A program made the position numbers and the translations under genes. Shown here in pieces: positions 1-9,901 of a stretch of 64,000 nt of DNA. The notes under the pieces were generated by a model. The model was not told the DNA's origin. It made no database searches and worked only from the letters and a program-made list of their open reading frames with translations. The stretch lies in the NCBI RefSeq assembly GCF_001261735.1, contig NZ_CVRP01000009.1, positions 277,883-341,882 of the forward strand, in the 5' to 3' direction. The DNA comes from Dysgonomonas sp. BGC7. Lineage in GTDB: Bacteria > Bacteroidota > Bacteroidia > Bacteroidales > Dysgonomonadaceae. Numbering within the stretch: position 1 is the first letter of the stretch; each line of letters begins with the position of its first letter.

Positions 1-358
1 TAAAAATATTGTCTTCAGCATTATTAAACTCGAACAATAAGCCTATGCCACGTATTGTTGTTGTCGCAGTACTGATAGGGTCTGTAGACTGTATAATCAG
101 GTAGTTTTTAGGTATATTACCATCAGTATTATCTGAAATAACAACACCTGTTGTCATATATGTATCATTTAATGTCTTTGGTCCCAGATCTATATCTGAA
201 TCAATATATGCCTCTCGAACTTCGTATATCAGACAAACGGGATTTAACGTAGCTAGGTGGGTTCCTTCGCTTATCTTTTCTTCAATACAAGAAGAAAAGC
301 CAAGAGGAAGAACGAAAGCCAGCAACGAAAAAAGTAATATTTTAGATATTGTATTCAT
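1..358 (-). CDS. Partial DUF5689-like lipoprotein, third gene of the SusCD operon
   Basis: Reading the minus strand from an ATG at 358 gives an open frame that runs off the window edge (119 codons visible). The N-terminus is a lipoprotein signal peptide ending in a lipobox (GFSSC, Cys about residue 24), so the protein should be exported and lipid-anchored. The visible body (VTGVVIS-like segment followed by a hydrophobic LIIQS strand) resembles the start of DUF5689 domains, which occur in surface lipoproteins encoded just after SusC/SusD pairs. It begins 35 bp after the SusD stop on the same strand, so it is very likely the third gene of that operon and a candidate surface substrate-binding protein. 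The lipoprotein call is firm; the DUF5689 assignment rests on pattern memory. Confidence 0.7.
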   Translation of the reverse strand, partial: MNTISKILLFSLLAFVLPLGFSSCIEEKISEGTHLATLNPVCLIYEVREAYIDSDIDLGPKTLNDTYMTTGVVISDNTDGNIPKNYLIIQSTDPISTATTTIRGIGLLFEFNNAEDNIF

Positions 359-393
359 AAATTTTAGATTTTTATTCGTTATACATCCTTTGG

Positions 394-1875
394 CTATTTC
401 TGCCACCATAGTTTGGTCCTAATATCGTCGCCACCCATACTCTTTACCGCTGCATTGTAATTCTCTCTGTTCAGGTTCTGAACATATACAGGGTATTTTA
501 AGCGAGTAGGCATTGATCCTAATACCCCTGGGCCAATAGGCATTTCGGGTTGTCCGGTTCGGCGATAGTCACACCACTGCTGAAAATCTGTAAAGAATAA
601 AGAATAATATTTCTGTAATAATATTTTTTCTAATTTGAATTTATCTCCTTCAAGTGCATCCCATTTAATACTTGGTTGCTCCATATAGTTGTTAAATTTC
701 TCTATTTTGAATGGATCTTTAATCTCAGCAGAAAGAGTATCTACCCATAGATAAATATCTGCTGCAATACCTTTTCTATATGTAGTCTCTGGATCTATAT
801 TTGTCCATTTCCGGACTCCAGCTTCTGCAATTATGAAATTGAGCTCTGAATAATTCATTATATTACCTAATCTAGGTTCTTCTCGTAGTGCTAATTGCAG
901 CTTCGATGCTATGTCCGGTGTATTACCGGATGCGTAGCCGCTTTCCATTCCGTAATATTGACCTAAAGAAGCTTCTGTAGCCCAAATAGGGAGTCTTGGG
1001 TCTTTCCAGTTGTTGAGATTGTCGATAAAGAAATTCGCTAGCCCTGCACTACCATTCCATGCATTATTTGTATTTGTTGCAAAAGGAGATTTAAGTGGAT
1101 CTTCTCCTGTGAAGTATAAAATCGCAGATTCTTCATTCTTTTCAAAAACAGGATATGATTTAGGATTGGTGTCGAGAATATTCTTCACTCTGGCTTTTAT
1201 ATCTAAATCAGGATCATCCTCCAAATTTGATAGACGCATTAAAAGACGGAGATATAGAGAATTACCGAACTTACGCCATAAAGTGGTATTTCCAGCATAT
1301 AGCAGGTCCAGTCTTTTGAAGATCTCAGTAGTAGTTGCTGTACTTAATAAAGTATTTGCCTCTTCAAGCTTGTCGAACATCCTCAGATAAATATCTTTCT
1401 GTTTATCGTATTTGGGCTGAAACAACTCCTCTCTGCCTCGAGAAGCTTCTGTGTCAGGAACATCTCCGTATGTGTCTGTCAATAGGGACGTTACCCAGCA
1501 GTCAAGTATCAAAGAAATCCCTTTCGAACCATCTTCGCCAAGTACTTCTCCCTTGGTATACATATCTCTGAAATTGTTCAGTTGAGTATACCATGCATTC
1601 CATGGGCCATCAGAGTATGTTGCACGAACGTCATATCTATGGATATCGTTTGTGTTTCCTAAAGTTACAGTGACTTGCATCAACTCATTGTTTAGCGCTT
1701 TGTTGCGACCAAGATTGTAACTTAATGTGCTGTATATGGCTGGTGATATTAATGATGCGGGCAGAGCGTCTGATGCACCATTAGGGTCAGTATTTATTTC
1801 TATGAAGTTATCGGTACAACCTGATAACATAACAATAATTGATAATATTGCTATTTTTATATTATATTTTTTCAT
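394..1875 (-). CDS. SusD/RagB-family outer-membrane lipoprotein (SusD-like_2 type)
   Basis: This 493-residue lipoprotein has signal peptide and lipobox LSGC with Cys about residue 20, followed by the typical SusD opening (FIEINTDPN). SusD proteins sit on the cell surface, bind the ligand and form the lid of the SusC channel. The helical TPR-like body and the conserved C-terminal end (NYNAAVKSMGGDDIRTKLWW) fit the SusD-like_2 group, often paired with peptide or unknown-ligand transporters rather than starch. It starts 22 bp after the SusC stop, so the two are co-transcribed. The ligand cannot be read from sequence. Neighbouring glpT and glpQ make a glycerophospholipid-type ligand possible, but no glycosidase or peptidase in this operon supports any choice. 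Confidence 0.93.
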   Translation of the reverse strand: MKKYNIKIAILSIIVMLSGCTDNFIEINTDPNGASDALPASLISPAIYSTLSYNLGRNKALNNELMQVTVTLGNTNDIHRYDVRATYSDGPWNAWYTQLNNFRDMYTKGEVLGEDGSKGISLILDCWVTSLLTDTYGDVPDTEASRGREELFQPKYDKQKDIYLRMFDKLEEANTLLSTATTTEIFKRLDLLYAGNTTLWRKFGNSLYLRLLMRLSNLEDDPDLDIKARVKNILDTNPKSYPVFEKNEESAILYFTGEDPLKSPFATNTNNAWNGSAGLANFFIDNLNNWKDPRLPIWATEASLGQYYGMESGYASGNTPDIASKLQLALREEPRLGNIMNYSELNFIIAEAGVRKWTNIDPETTYRKGIAADIYLWVDTLSAEIKDPFKIEKFNNYMEQPSIKWDALEGDKFKLEKILLQKYYSLFFTDFQQWCDYRRTGQPEMPIGPGVLGSMPTRLKYPVYVQNLNRENYNAAVKSMGGDDIRTKLWWQK

Positions 1876-1897
1876 AATCTTCTTTATTTGAGATTCT

Positions 1898-4800
1898 TTA
1901 GAATGATAGTTTAATATTCGATCCTATAACCCTTGTGGAAGGGAATTGGGCATTCTCAAATCCAGCAACTATATCCGAACCCGATATATCTCCAAATTCG
2001 GGATCGTATGCAGGCCATTTAGTTATTGTAAATAAGTTTCGTCCGTAGACTCCGACTTCTAAACTTTCTATTTTAAACTTTTTAAGGAATGCCTTCGGTA
2101 TCTTGTAGTCTAATCTCACTTCTCGTAGTTTTATATAATCTGTTCTAAAGGTGTTTGCCTCTACGTTTGATCTGTCATAATGTTTTTGATAATAGGTAGG
2201 GATATTGGTTGCTAATGTTGTATTCCATTTATATGTTCCATCTGAATTTTTTACAACTCCTTCTCCTACGATACCATTATAACGTCCAGGAAGGGTTTTT
2301 GTACTTGTTCCCATTTCCATCATTGTAGCATGGGTTAAGGAATATCCCATCCCTCCAAACTGTCCGTCGAGTAAGAAACTAAAACTAAAGTTCTTATATC
2401 TAATATTCATACCAAAGCTTCCTTTCCATTTTGGATTTGTATCTCCGACATATATCGTAGAGTCTGTCATAGTTGGGTAACCTTGTGCGTCATATATAAT
2501 TTGTCCGCTGATATCTGTTGTTGATCCATCTGGGTTTTCTATTGTAGAACCTTTAGGAGCTCTATTGTATCCTAGTCCGTAAATAGCTCCAAGTGATCCT
2601 CCTGGATATGCTACTAAGCTCCCTCTTGCCGAATTATATATGTTATAAACAGTAAGGTTGTCTGTTAATCTTACTAGTTTGTTTCTATTTATAGAATATG
2701 TCATAAAGGAAGAAAGAAATAATTCATCTTTTTTACCATCTATAATTACTCCTTCTACTTGGGCTTCAATACCTTTATTCTGTACTTCTCCTGCATTTAA
2801 GATGATTGCAGAATATCCGGTAGAACGATCTAGGTTTGCACGAATAATCTGGTCTGATGTATTGTTTTTATATGCAGACAGGTCTAGTTTCAATCTGTTG
2901 TTGAATAGTCTTGCATCAATTCCTACTTCATAACTTATTGTTTTAAGAGGTTTTAAGTCATAGTTTGGCAATACAGTTGGGTTCGATAAGCCGGCATTGA
3001 ATCCTGCGCTACTTTCCGATACATATGTGTATGAAGTCCGGTATGGAGTAGTTCCTCCACTACCTACTTTTGACCACGATCCTCTGACTTTTAAGAAGGA
3101 AACCTGTTCTGGGAACTTCATAGCCTCTGTTAATACTCCACTTAGATTGAATGAAGGATAAAATACCGAGCAGTTGTTTGTGGATGGAGGTACAGGTCTG
3201 GCCAAAGTACTAAACCAGTCATTACGACCTGTTATATCCAAGTATATAAAACTGTAGTTAAGAGCAAGCATTCCATAGATACTGTTTACCGAATATCGGG
3301 AAAGATAAGGGTCTGAGATTGGGATATTCTGACCATTTGCTAATGTATATACATCAGGAAAAAGAAGGTCGTTAACTCGTAAGTCATCTTTATTATATCT
3401 GTTATCCATCCTTTGTCCGCCAAGAGAAGCGTTTAGGCCAAATCTATCCCATGTCTTTTTATACTGAGCTAAAAACTCAATAGTTGTTTCTTGAGATGTT
3501 ATATTTTGCCGGCGATACATTCCATTTCTGTTTCCCTGTGTATCATATGGACGTTTTTGTTCCCTTTTTTCTGTTGACAGGTCTGTGGTAGCTCTTACTA
3601 ATACAGAAAGATCCTTAATGATATCGTAGGTTACAGCGATATTCCCTGAAACTTGGTTTCTATACGAAGAATTTGTCATTTCGTATAAAATAGCGTAAGG
3701 ATTATCTATCAAGCTACTGAATGGACGAGATATTTCCTGGTTTTCGCGTCCTAGCTTCCAGTAATCTTTATACCAGTTTATATCAGCATTAGGCACAATC
3801 CCTCGTATAAAATACATTATACTGGAGTTACCATAGCCCATACTAGGTAAATTGTCGCTGCTTTTATTTACATAGTTTATTTTAGAATCAACTTTTAGCT
3901 TATCAGTTAGCTTATAATTTACAGATAAGGCTAATGTATTTCTTGAATAACCCGTATTTTCCATAATCCAATTGTTCGTTCTATTGGTGTAAGAAAAACG
4001 GATCCCTGCTTTATCATTACCTCCTTGAAAAGCAACACTGTTAGTGTATGTTACTCCTGTTCTAAAAAAGTCTTTTCTATTGTTTGGGTATGCAACCCAA
4101 GGAGTTCTGGCTTTTCCCTGAGTTTGTGTAACAGGGTCGTACTGAAAGTAAGATGTATTTTCATTGAACCGAGGGCCCCATGCCGAACTGGTACTCCTTG
4201 TACTGGCACCATCTACAGATCTGTCATACGAATACCAATTGTGTGTTCCATCACCTTGTCCATATTCATATTGATAGTCGGGCCAATTATTTATTGTTTC
4301 AAAATCGATATTAGAATTAATTGTTATTCCAATTCCTGGTACTTTCCGTCCTTGCTTTGTTGTTATTATTATAGCTCCATTTGCTCCGCGTGCACCATAA
4401 AGAGCAGCTGCTCCGGGCCCTTTTAGGATACTAATATCTTCGATATCATCCGGGTTTATATCGGATAAGCTGGATCCGAAATCGACAGACGTATCTCCTG
4501 ATGTATTATATGTAGATCCGGAACCTGTTCTTCGTCCACTAGATTCACTAATAATCACACCATCTACTATAATTAGAGCAGAGCTGTTCCCATCCAGAGA
4601 GTTTTCTCCACGCAGAACGATTTTAGAAGAGCCTACAGGGCCTCCTGAATTTACAAGGTTGACACCGGCTACTCTGCCTGAAAGTGCGTCACTCCAGTTA
4701 TTAGGCATCGCTTTTGTTACGTCATCAGAGCTTAATTTAGAAACAGCATAACCTAGTGCCTTTTCATCACGTTTAATACCAAGAGCTGTAACTACGACTT

Positions 4801-5164
4801 CTGTTAACTCTGTTCTAGGGATGAGTGCGATATTTATCGTTTTCTTTTGCCCACTTGTAAGAGTAAACTGCTCTGTATACTTTTTGAATCCAACATAAGT
4901 GGCGCTAATAGTATAATTTCCCGGAGCTAATGATGGAAAAGTATATTTACCATCGGTATCACTTAATGCAACATGTTTAGTACCCTCAATGACTACTGTT
5001 GCGCTAATTAATGGTTCTGATGTTTCCGGGTCGGTTATTATCCCGGATACTGATCCGTTTTGCTGGGCATAAACTGAAGTTATACTCCCCATAATAATGA
5101 AGAGTAATAGGGCCAGTTTTATCCCTCTTCTGGATTGATTCCAGCTGAAAATAAAAACATTCAT
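1898..5164 (-). CDS. SusC/RagA-family TonB-dependent outer-membrane transporter
   Basis: The 1088-residue protein has an N-terminal signal peptide ending near VYAQ, a CarboxypepD_reg-like beta-sandwich (about residues 38-115), the signature after it (TELTEVVVTALGIKR, the usual SusC TonB-box region), a plug domain (about 130-270, with LRGENSLDGNSSALIIVDGV and the GAAALYGARGANGAIIITTK motif) and a long beta-barrel ending in a terminal Phe (IKLSF). It energises uptake of the SusD-bound ligand through TonB/ExbBD. Length and motif order match the family. It is the first gene of the SusC-SusD-DUF5689 operon. The 139 bp between it and glpT hold no further gene, and no sigma/anti-sigma or hybrid two-component regulator is adjacent, so control is not evident. 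Confidence 0.95.
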   Translation of the reverse strand: MNVFIFSWNQSRRGIKLALLLFIIMGSITSVYAQQNGSVSGIITDPETSEPLISATVVIEGTKHVALSDTDGKYTFPSLAPGNYTISATYVGFKKYTEQFTLTSGQKKTINIALIPRTELTEVVVTALGIKRDEKALGYAVSKLSSDDVTKAMPNNWSDALSGRVAGVNLVNSGGPVGSSKIVLRGENSLDGNSSALIIVDGVIISESSGRRTGSGSTYNTSGDTSVDFGSSLSDINPDDIEDISILKGPGAAALYGARGANGAIIITTKQGRKVPGIGITINSNIDFETINNWPDYQYEYGQGDGTHNWYSYDRSVDGASTRSTSSAWGPRFNENTSYFQYDPVTQTQGKARTPWVAYPNNRKDFFRTGVTYTNSVAFQGGNDKAGIRFSYTNRTNNWIMENTGYSRNTLALSVNYKLTDKLKVDSKINYVNKSSDNLPSMGYGNSSIMYFIRGIVPNADINWYKDYWKLGRENQEISRPFSSLIDNPYAILYEMTNSSYRNQVSGNIAVTYDIIKDLSVLVRATTDLSTEKREQKRPYDTQGNRNGMYRRQNITSQETTIEFLAQYKKTWDRFGLNASLGGQRMDNRYNKDDLRVNDLLFPDVYTLANGQNIPISDPYLSRYSVNSIYGMLALNYSFIYLDITGRNDWFSTLARPVPPSTNNCSVFYPSFNLSGVLTEAMKFPEQVSFLKVRGSWSKVGSGGTTPYRTSYTYVSESSAGFNAGLSNPTVLPNYDLKPLKTISYEVGIDARLFNNRLKLDLSAYKNNTSDQIIRANLDRSTGYSAIILNAGEVQNKGIEAQVEGVIIDGKKDELFLSSFMTYSINRNKLVRLTDNLTVYNIYNSARGSLVAYPGGSLGAIYGLGYNRAPKGSTIENPDGSTTDISGQIIYDAQGYPTMTDSTIYVGDTNPKWKGSFGMNIRYKNFSFSFLLDGQFGGMGYSLTHATMMEMGTSTKTLPGRYNGIVGEGVVKNSDGTYKWNTTLATNIPTYYQKHYDRSNVEANTFRTDYIKLREVRLDYKIPKAFLKKFKIESLEVGVYGRNLFTITKWPAYDPEFGDISGSDIVAGFENAQFPSTRVIGSNIKLSF

Positions 5165-5303
5165 AGTATTCCGTTTAGATTAAATGAATTAAATTCTTGT
5201 TTTAAGTGCATCGCTTTTCTTTTTTTAATGAAGCACAAAATAAGAAGAGTTTTATTGTATGGTAATTTAGATTTAATTAAGGATTGGTTAAATAATGTGT
5301 TTC

Positions 5304-6641
5304 TTATCTTTGAAGTCTTGCTTTTTCTTTATTCCATGTAGTTGCAGTAAACAGAATAGATAAAACACAAGCTCCAACTAGAATGATGAACATATAGTCC
5401 CACGATAAATGTTCTACTACAAATCCCAGGCCTATATTCGCAAATAAGGATGTCCCGAGAAAGTAACCGAAGAACCCTGTTAGTCCGGCAGCTGTACCGG
5501 CAGCTTTTTTAGGAACAAGGTCTAGGGCCTGTACTCCTATTAGCATAACAGGACCATAGATAAGAAATCCAATTGCAATAAGTGCTATATTGTCAACTAT
5601 GATATTTCCTGCTGGATTTTTCCAGTATACTATTACAGCAATCATAGTTAATAACATATAGATAATAATAGCAGGAGCGCGTCTTCCTTTAAATATCTTA
5701 TCTGAAATCCATCCGCACAGAAGAGTGCCCGGTATACCTGCATATTCATAAGCAAAATAGGCCCACCCTGATTCTTTGACAGAGAATCCTTTAGCATCTT
5801 CCAGATATGCCGGAGCCCAATCTAATACACCATATCGTACCAGATATATGAACGCATTAGCAAAGGCAATAAGCCAAAGCAGTTTGTTGTTTAATACATA
5901 TTTAAGAAATATTTCTTTGGTAGTTAATTCTTCTTCCTGACTTTTTGTGTAATCGGCCGGATAATCATCTTTATAAGCTTCTATGTTTGGTAAACCACAC
6001 GATTGAGGAGTGTCTCTGATCAGTAAATAGGCTATGAATGCAACTATAATAGCTACAAAGGCAGGGAAATATAGTTTGCTATGCCAGTCTCCGAAAATAG
6101 CAACCCCTAAAATAGCCAGAGGACCTATTATACCTCCTCCAACATTATGGGCTACATTCCAAATAGACATTTTAGTTCCTCTTTCTTTGATTGAAAACCA
6201 ATGTACCATGACTCGTCCGCAAGGAGCCCATCCCATACCCTGAAACCATCCGTTTATAAAAAACAGAACGAACATAACTACTACGGATGAGGTGAGGACA
6301 GGTATTAGTCCTAAAAAAGCAAGAGTAAGGGCTGACAGAAGAAGTCCTAAAGGAAGAAATATTCTTGCATTACTCCTGTCGGAAACACTTCCCATAATAA
6401 ACTTACTGATACCATAGGCAATTGAAACCGCCGAAAGGACGATGCCTAAAGCGGCTTTAGAAAAGCCTTCTTCTATGAGGTCGGGCATTATTAGTGAGAA
6501 GTTTTTTCTTACTAAATAATATCCGGCATAACCAATAAATATACCCAGAAAGACTTGTAAGCGTAATTTTTTATACTCTTTGTCTATTTTCTCGTCGGGT
6601 AATAAATCTTTGTGTGCTGGTGGTTTTAAAAAATTGAACAT
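5304..6641 (-). CDS. glpT: Glycerol-3-phosphate transporter (MFS, GlpT type)
   Basis: The protein has 445 residues and about twelve predicted membrane helices, the normal GlpT size. It has the organophosphate:phosphate antiporter opening ([19 protein letters not shown], containing the conserved Arg of the substrate site) and the segment [19 protein letters not shown] between helices 2 and 3. It exchanges cytoplasmic phosphate for periplasmic G3P across the inner membrane. Its place beside glpQ, which produces G3P, and in an island with glpK, glpD and glpABC supports G3P over hexose phosphate as substrate. The upstream region carries two TCGAA-type operator candidates shared with glpA and glpD. 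UhpT is the main alternative and is less likely from context. Confidence 0.93.
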   Translation of the reverse strand: MFNFLKPPAHKDLLPDEKIDKEYKKLRLQVFLGIFIGYAGYYLVRKNFSLIMPDLIEEGFSKAALGIVLSAVSIAYGISKFIMGSVSDRSNARIFLPLGLLLSALTLAFLGLIPVLTSSVVVMFVLFFINGWFQGMGWAPCGRVMVHWFSIKERGTKMSIWNVAHNVGGGIIGPLAILGVAIFGDWHSKLYFPAFVAIIVAFIAYLLIRDTPQSCGLPNIEAYKDDYPADYTKSQEEELTTKEIFLKYVLNNKLLWLIAFANAFIYLVRYGVLDWAPAYLEDAKGFSVKESGWAYFAYEYAGIPGTLLCGWISDKIFKGRRAPAIIIYMLLTMIAVIVYWKNPAGNIIVDNIALIAIGFLIYGPVMLIGVQALDLVPKKAAGTAAGLTGFFGYFLGTSLFANIGLGFVVEHLSWDYMFIILVGACVLSILFTATTWNKEKARLQR

Positions 6642-6714
6642 GATATTAATCGTAAATTGGTATTGTATTTAAGCTTATTAGTACATATGATAAAAAAAGT
6701 CCATAAATATCTTA

Positions 6715-6763
6715 TCGAAATTAAATCGAAAGCCATTCACAAAGAAACGAATTTTTTCGAAAT
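6715..6763 (-). promoter_or_regulatory. Candidate GlpR operators upstream of glpT
   Basis: Two sites lie in the 168-bp gap between glpQ and glpT. At 6715-6731 is TCGAAATTAAATCGAAA, a direct repeat of TCGAAA at 11-bp spacing. At 6746-6763 is AACGAATTTTTTCGAAAT, with the dyad CGAA-TTTT-TTCG. Near-identical copies precede glpA, and a degenerate copy precedes glpD. DeoR-family GlpR in other bacteria also recognises sites built on TTCG half-sites. Binding by the GlpR at 19.1 kb is inferred. Confidence 0.55.
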
Positions 6764-6809
6764 AAAATAATAATAGATGTTATTTTTAATAAATGATTTC
6801 TTTTTTATA

Positions 6810-7718
6810 TTATAATTCCTTGAATAAGTTTGGGTAGTCTGAGATAATTCCGTCTACATTCATATCTTTTAAGCGCTTTATTTCGCTAATTGTGTTTACT
6901 GTCCACGGCAAAATTTTTACATTTAGAGAGTGGCAATACTGAATCATTTCATCGGTAACCATTGTGTATTCTGGGCTGTAAGTATGAGGAATGAAGCCTA
7001 GTGTCTCAAATTGTTGTTTTACACTTTCATTATCTTTCTTGCTTACAAGTAAAGAAGTCTTGATATCCGGATATTTATTGTGTATAATCTGTAGGGCTCT
7101 CATGTCGAAAGATTGTACAACTGTTCTGTTTCGGATACCATTGTCTGTAATTGCTTTTATGGCGAGGATTACAAATTCTTCCACAGGCGGATGGTTGATA
7201 TTATCCCCTTTTTGAGATGATTTTATCTCTATGTTGTAAAGCATTGATTTCCCTTTTCTATGGGCGTGCTCTTCGGAGGCTTTTATTAGGTCTGAAAGTA
7301 ATGGTTTAGATGCAGCAATACTTTTCTTTTGAGGGAAATCCGGATTGTTTTTTATACCGACATCATATTTTCGTATGCTGTCATATGTCATGGTGTATAA
7401 GAGCCGTTTCTTTGCTTCTGAGGTTGTTAAGAATTTGCCTTCCGGAGTAGTTGTTATTTTATCGTTGAAGTATGGGTCATGCGATACGATTACTTTTTTA
7501 TCTTTAGATATTTGAAGGTCTAACTCTAGTGTCACTACGTCTCTGTCTATAGCGTCTATCATGGCAGGTATTGTGTTTTCAGGCATAAGGCCTCTTCCTC
7601 CTCTGTGAGCTTCTGTGTCGAAGACTGGTTGGGGTTTGGTGTTGTTTGTTATATTTTCCCTTGTTTTGCATCCTAAAAGAAATGCAGAACAGGCTGTAAC
7701 TAAAAGTATCTTCTTCAT
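6810..7718 (-). CDS. glpQ: Glycerophosphodiester phosphodiesterase, lipoprotein
   Basis: The enzyme hydrolyses glycerophosphodiesters to G3P and an alcohol. I start it at 7718, which gives 302 residues opening with a lipoprotein signal (lipobox AFLLGC, Cys about residue 17). An upstream in-frame ATG would add 41 residues of unlikely sequence and bury the signal peptide. GDPD motifs are clear: EAHRGGRGLMPENTIPA with the catalytic His and Glu, then SHDPYFNDK with the second His, then YNIEIKS with a metal-binding Glu, and a C-terminal WTVNTISEIKRL segment. As a periplasmic lipoprotein it would feed G3P to GlpT, encoded next on the same strand 168 bp downstream. A TTTCGAA-type site lies upstream. 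Confidence 0.93.
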   Translation of the reverse strand: MKKILLVTACSAFLLGCKTRENITNNTKPQPVFDTEAHRGGRGLMPENTIPAMIDAIDRDVVTLELDLQISKDKKVIVSHDPYFNDKITTTPEGKFLTTSEAKKRLLYTMTYDSIRKYDVGIKNNPDFPQKKSIAASKPLLSDLIKASEEHAHRKGKSMLYNIEIKSSQKGDNINHPPVEEFVILAIKAITDNGIRNRTVVQSFDMRALQIIHNKYPDIKTSLLVSKKDNESVKQQFETLGFIPHTYSPEYTMVTDEMIQYCHSLNVKILPWTVNTISEIKRLKDMNVDGIISDYPNLFKEL

Positions 7719-7800
7719 CTTGTTTGTTTTGATATTTAATCTGATATGATTCAAAATATTTTTTCTGTATAACTGCTTGTAAAAATAATAAAATTTCAAA

Positions 7801-7827
7801 TCAAAATATAAATATTTCGAATTAAAT
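7801..7827 (-). promoter_or_regulatory. Candidate GlpR operator upstream of glpQ
   Basis: The stretch contains TCAAAATATAAATA followed by TTTCGAATTAAAT. This resembles the TCAAAATTAAATCGAAAT and AATATTTCGAAAT sites upstream of glpA. It lies about 85-110 bp before the chosen glpQ start and just upstream of the divergent hydrolase gene, so it could affect both. The match is weaker than at glpT or glpA. Confidence 0.4.
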
Positions 7828-7876
7828 AAATTGTGTTTCAAATATGTTAAGAATACTCTTTGGTATGGTTGCTTAT

Positions 7877-7907
7877 TTTGCTTTTCGGTTAAATGTTTGT
7901 TATTTTG
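7877..7907 (+). promoter_or_regulatory. Promoter of the CocE/NonD-family hydrolase gene
   Basis: TTTG at 7877-7880, a 19-bp spacer, and TTATTTTG at 7900-7907 (one mismatch to TAnnTTTG) form a Bacteroidota-type promoter. Transcription would begin near 7914. That lies downstream of the ATG at 7909 and favours the ATG at 7927 as the translation start. Confidence 0.5.
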
Positions 7908-7926
7908 TATGAAAATGTCTAATGTT

Positions 7927-9804
7927 ATGAATTTGAAGCTGTCCGTATTGAATATCCTTTTTGTACTCCCTGTTTTACTTTGGGCTCAAGCATCTCAAGA
8001 AGCATGGATTAGAGATAATTATGTAAAAAGCGAATATATGATTCCGATGAGAGATGGAGTTCGTTTATACACAGCTGTGTATGCTCCTGTGGATAGAGGG
8101 GAGAATCATCCGTTTCTTCTAACCCGCACTCCTTATTCATGTAAGCCCTATGGGGAATCTTTTAAAGAGGCTTTGTGGGATAGCTACTTATATGGGTATA
8201 TGAAGGAGAAGTATATCTATGTTGTACAAGATGTAAGGGGTAAATGGAAAAGTGAGGGCGAATTCGGGAATGTCCGCCCTTTTATTGTTCAAAAACAAAA
8301 TAATAGAGATATAGATGAGGCTAGTGATGCATACGATACTGTCGAATGGCTTGTGAAAAATATATCTAATAATAACGGTCGTGTTGGTGTTTTCGGTGTA
8401 TCTTATCCGGGATTCTACTCTACAATGGCAGCAGCTTCTATGCACCCAGCAATAACGGCTGTGAGTCCGCAGGCTCCAGTTTATGATTGGTTTATGGGGG
8501 ATGATTTTCATCATAACGGTGCATTTATGATGATGGATGCTTTCCGTTTTTTCGACGGTTTTGGCCATAGGCGACCTTATCCGACAGAGCGAGGTCCTCG
8601 TAAGCAGATCTCTTATAAGACAGATAGCTATTCTTTCTTCTTGAAAACAGGAACACTCAAAAATCTTTCCAGATATTTTGGGGATAGTATTCCCTTTTGG
8701 AACGATATGATGAATCATCCTGATTATGATGAATGGTGGCAGAACAGGAGTGCTGAAAAGGCGTGTATTGGACTGAAAGTGCCCATGCTGATAGTGGGTG
8801 GTCTATTTGATGCAGAAGACGGTTATGGAACATGGCATACCTATAGAACTATTAAAGAAGAGTCGAAAGATGCACATTGTCGGTTGGTTATTGGTCCTTG
8901 GTCGCATGGAGCATGGACAGGAGTGGATGTGTCGTCTTTCGGAGATATTTGCTTTGGATCTAATACGGCAGAGTATTATCAGCACAATATCGAGATACCT
9001 TTTTTTAATTATTATCTCAAAGATAAGGGAAGTCTTGATGGAGTAAAAGATGTTATTGTGTTTTTCTCAGGCGAAAATAAGTGGAAAGAATTTAATTGTT
9101 GGCCACCGGCAGATATGAAAACAACAGATGTTTATTTGTCTTCGGGGGGGAGACTTTCTTTCGAACGGCCTAATGAGAGAAACTCTTTCTCGGAATATGT
9201 CTCCGATCCGTCTGTACCAGTGCCTTTTCTGAATGAAATAGGGCGTAACCGCCCCAAAGAATATATGGTCGCAGATCAGCGTTTTGCTTCTCAAAGACCG
9301 GATGTTATTGTTTTCGAAACTGATGTTCTGTCGAAAGACCTTGTGCTTGCTGGGCCTCTTATGGTTGATCTGAAAGCATCTATATCCACGACTGATGCAG
9401 ATTTTATAGTGAAGATTATAGATGTATTCCCCGATGATTTCAGATATAATAATAATACATGCAACCACTTGGGTAAGAAAACCGTGATGGGTGGATACCA
9501 AATGATGGTAAGAGGAGATGTTATGAGAGGACGCTATCGTAACAGCTTCTCAACTCCTGAAGCCTTTATCCCCTTTGTCCCTTCAAATGTAAAGTTTGAA
9601 CTGACAGATATTGCTCATACTTTTCGGAAAGGACACAAGCTTATGATTCAGATACAAAGTACGTGGTTTCCTCTTGTGGACAGAAATCCACAGCAACTTG
9701 TAAATATATATAATTGTTCTGAAGATGATTTTGTCAAGTCTGTTGTAAGGGTATATCATCAGGCAGATCTGGCTTCTAAAATAACGCTGCCTGTTTTAAA
9801 CTGA
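7927..9804 (+). CDS. Secreted CocE/NonD-family (X-Pro dipeptidyl-peptidase S15-type) hydrolase
   Basis: The protein has 625 residues from the ATG at 7927. It starts with a Sec signal peptide (NILFVLPVLLWAQ), so it is periplasmic or secreted. The S15/CocE alpha/beta-hydrolase domain shows MRDGVRLYTAVYAP near the N-terminus, DVRGKWKSEGEF, the nucleophile motif GVSYPG, the catalytic Asp region GGLFDAEDGYGTW and the catalytic His in GPWSHGAW. A C-terminal jelly-roll PepX_C domain follows. Such enzymes cleave acyl esters, beta-lactam acyl groups or X-Pro dipeptides, and the substrate cannot be told here. It is divergent from glpQ and is the only non-glp gene inside the glp island. Two upstream in-frame starts (7831, 7909) are less likely given the promoter at 7877-7907. 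Confidence 0.9.
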   Translation: MNLKLSVLNILFVLPVLLWAQASQEAWIRDNYVKSEYMIPMRDGVRLYTAVYAPVDRGENHPFLLTRTPYSCKPYGESFKEALWDSYLYGYMKEKYIYVVQDVRGKWKSEGEFGNVRPFIVQKQNNRDIDEASDAYDTVEWLVKNISNNNGRVGVFGVSYPGFYSTMAAASMHPAITAVSPQAPVYDWFMGDDFHHNGAFMMMDAFRFFDGFGHRRPYPTERGPRKQISYKTDSYSFFLKTGTLKNLSRYFGDSIPFWNDMMNHPDYDEWWQNRSAEKACIGLKVPMLIVGGLFDAEDGYGTWHTYRTIKEESKDAHCRLVIGPWSHGAWTGVDVSSFGDICFGSNTAEYYQHNIEIPFFNYYLKDKGSLDGVKDVIVFFSGENKWKEFNCWPPADMKTTDVYLSSGGRLSFERPNERNSFSEYVSDPSVPVPFLNEIGRNRPKEYMVADQRFASQRPDVIVFETDVLSKDLVLAGPLMVDLKASISTTDADFIVKIIDVFPDDFRYNNNTCNHLGKKTVMGGYQMMVRGDVMRGRYRNSFSTPEAFIPFVPSNVKFELTDIAHTFRKGHKLMIQIQSTWFPLVDRNPQQLVNIYNCSEDDFVKSVVRVYHQADLASKITLPVLN

Positions 9805-9901
9805 GCCGATGGGCTCTCTGTGAAAGCCTTAAACGTTGAGGTGTGAATATTCTGTTACTGCCTTTCAATAAGGTAGTAAAAAAATCTGTACTTTTTGGTA
9901 A

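Noticed and set aside
1010..1571. Plus-strand open frames opposite susD
   Set aside because: They lie wholly inside the SusD gene in another frame and show no family motifs. The same holds for most other long frames opposite real genes, such as 4025-4426, 8188-8718 and 34943-35470.
7719..7841. Longer N-terminus for GlpQ
   Set aside because: It would add 41 residues rich in Tyr, Phe and Lys before a clear lipoprotein signal peptide, and would cover the regulatory region.
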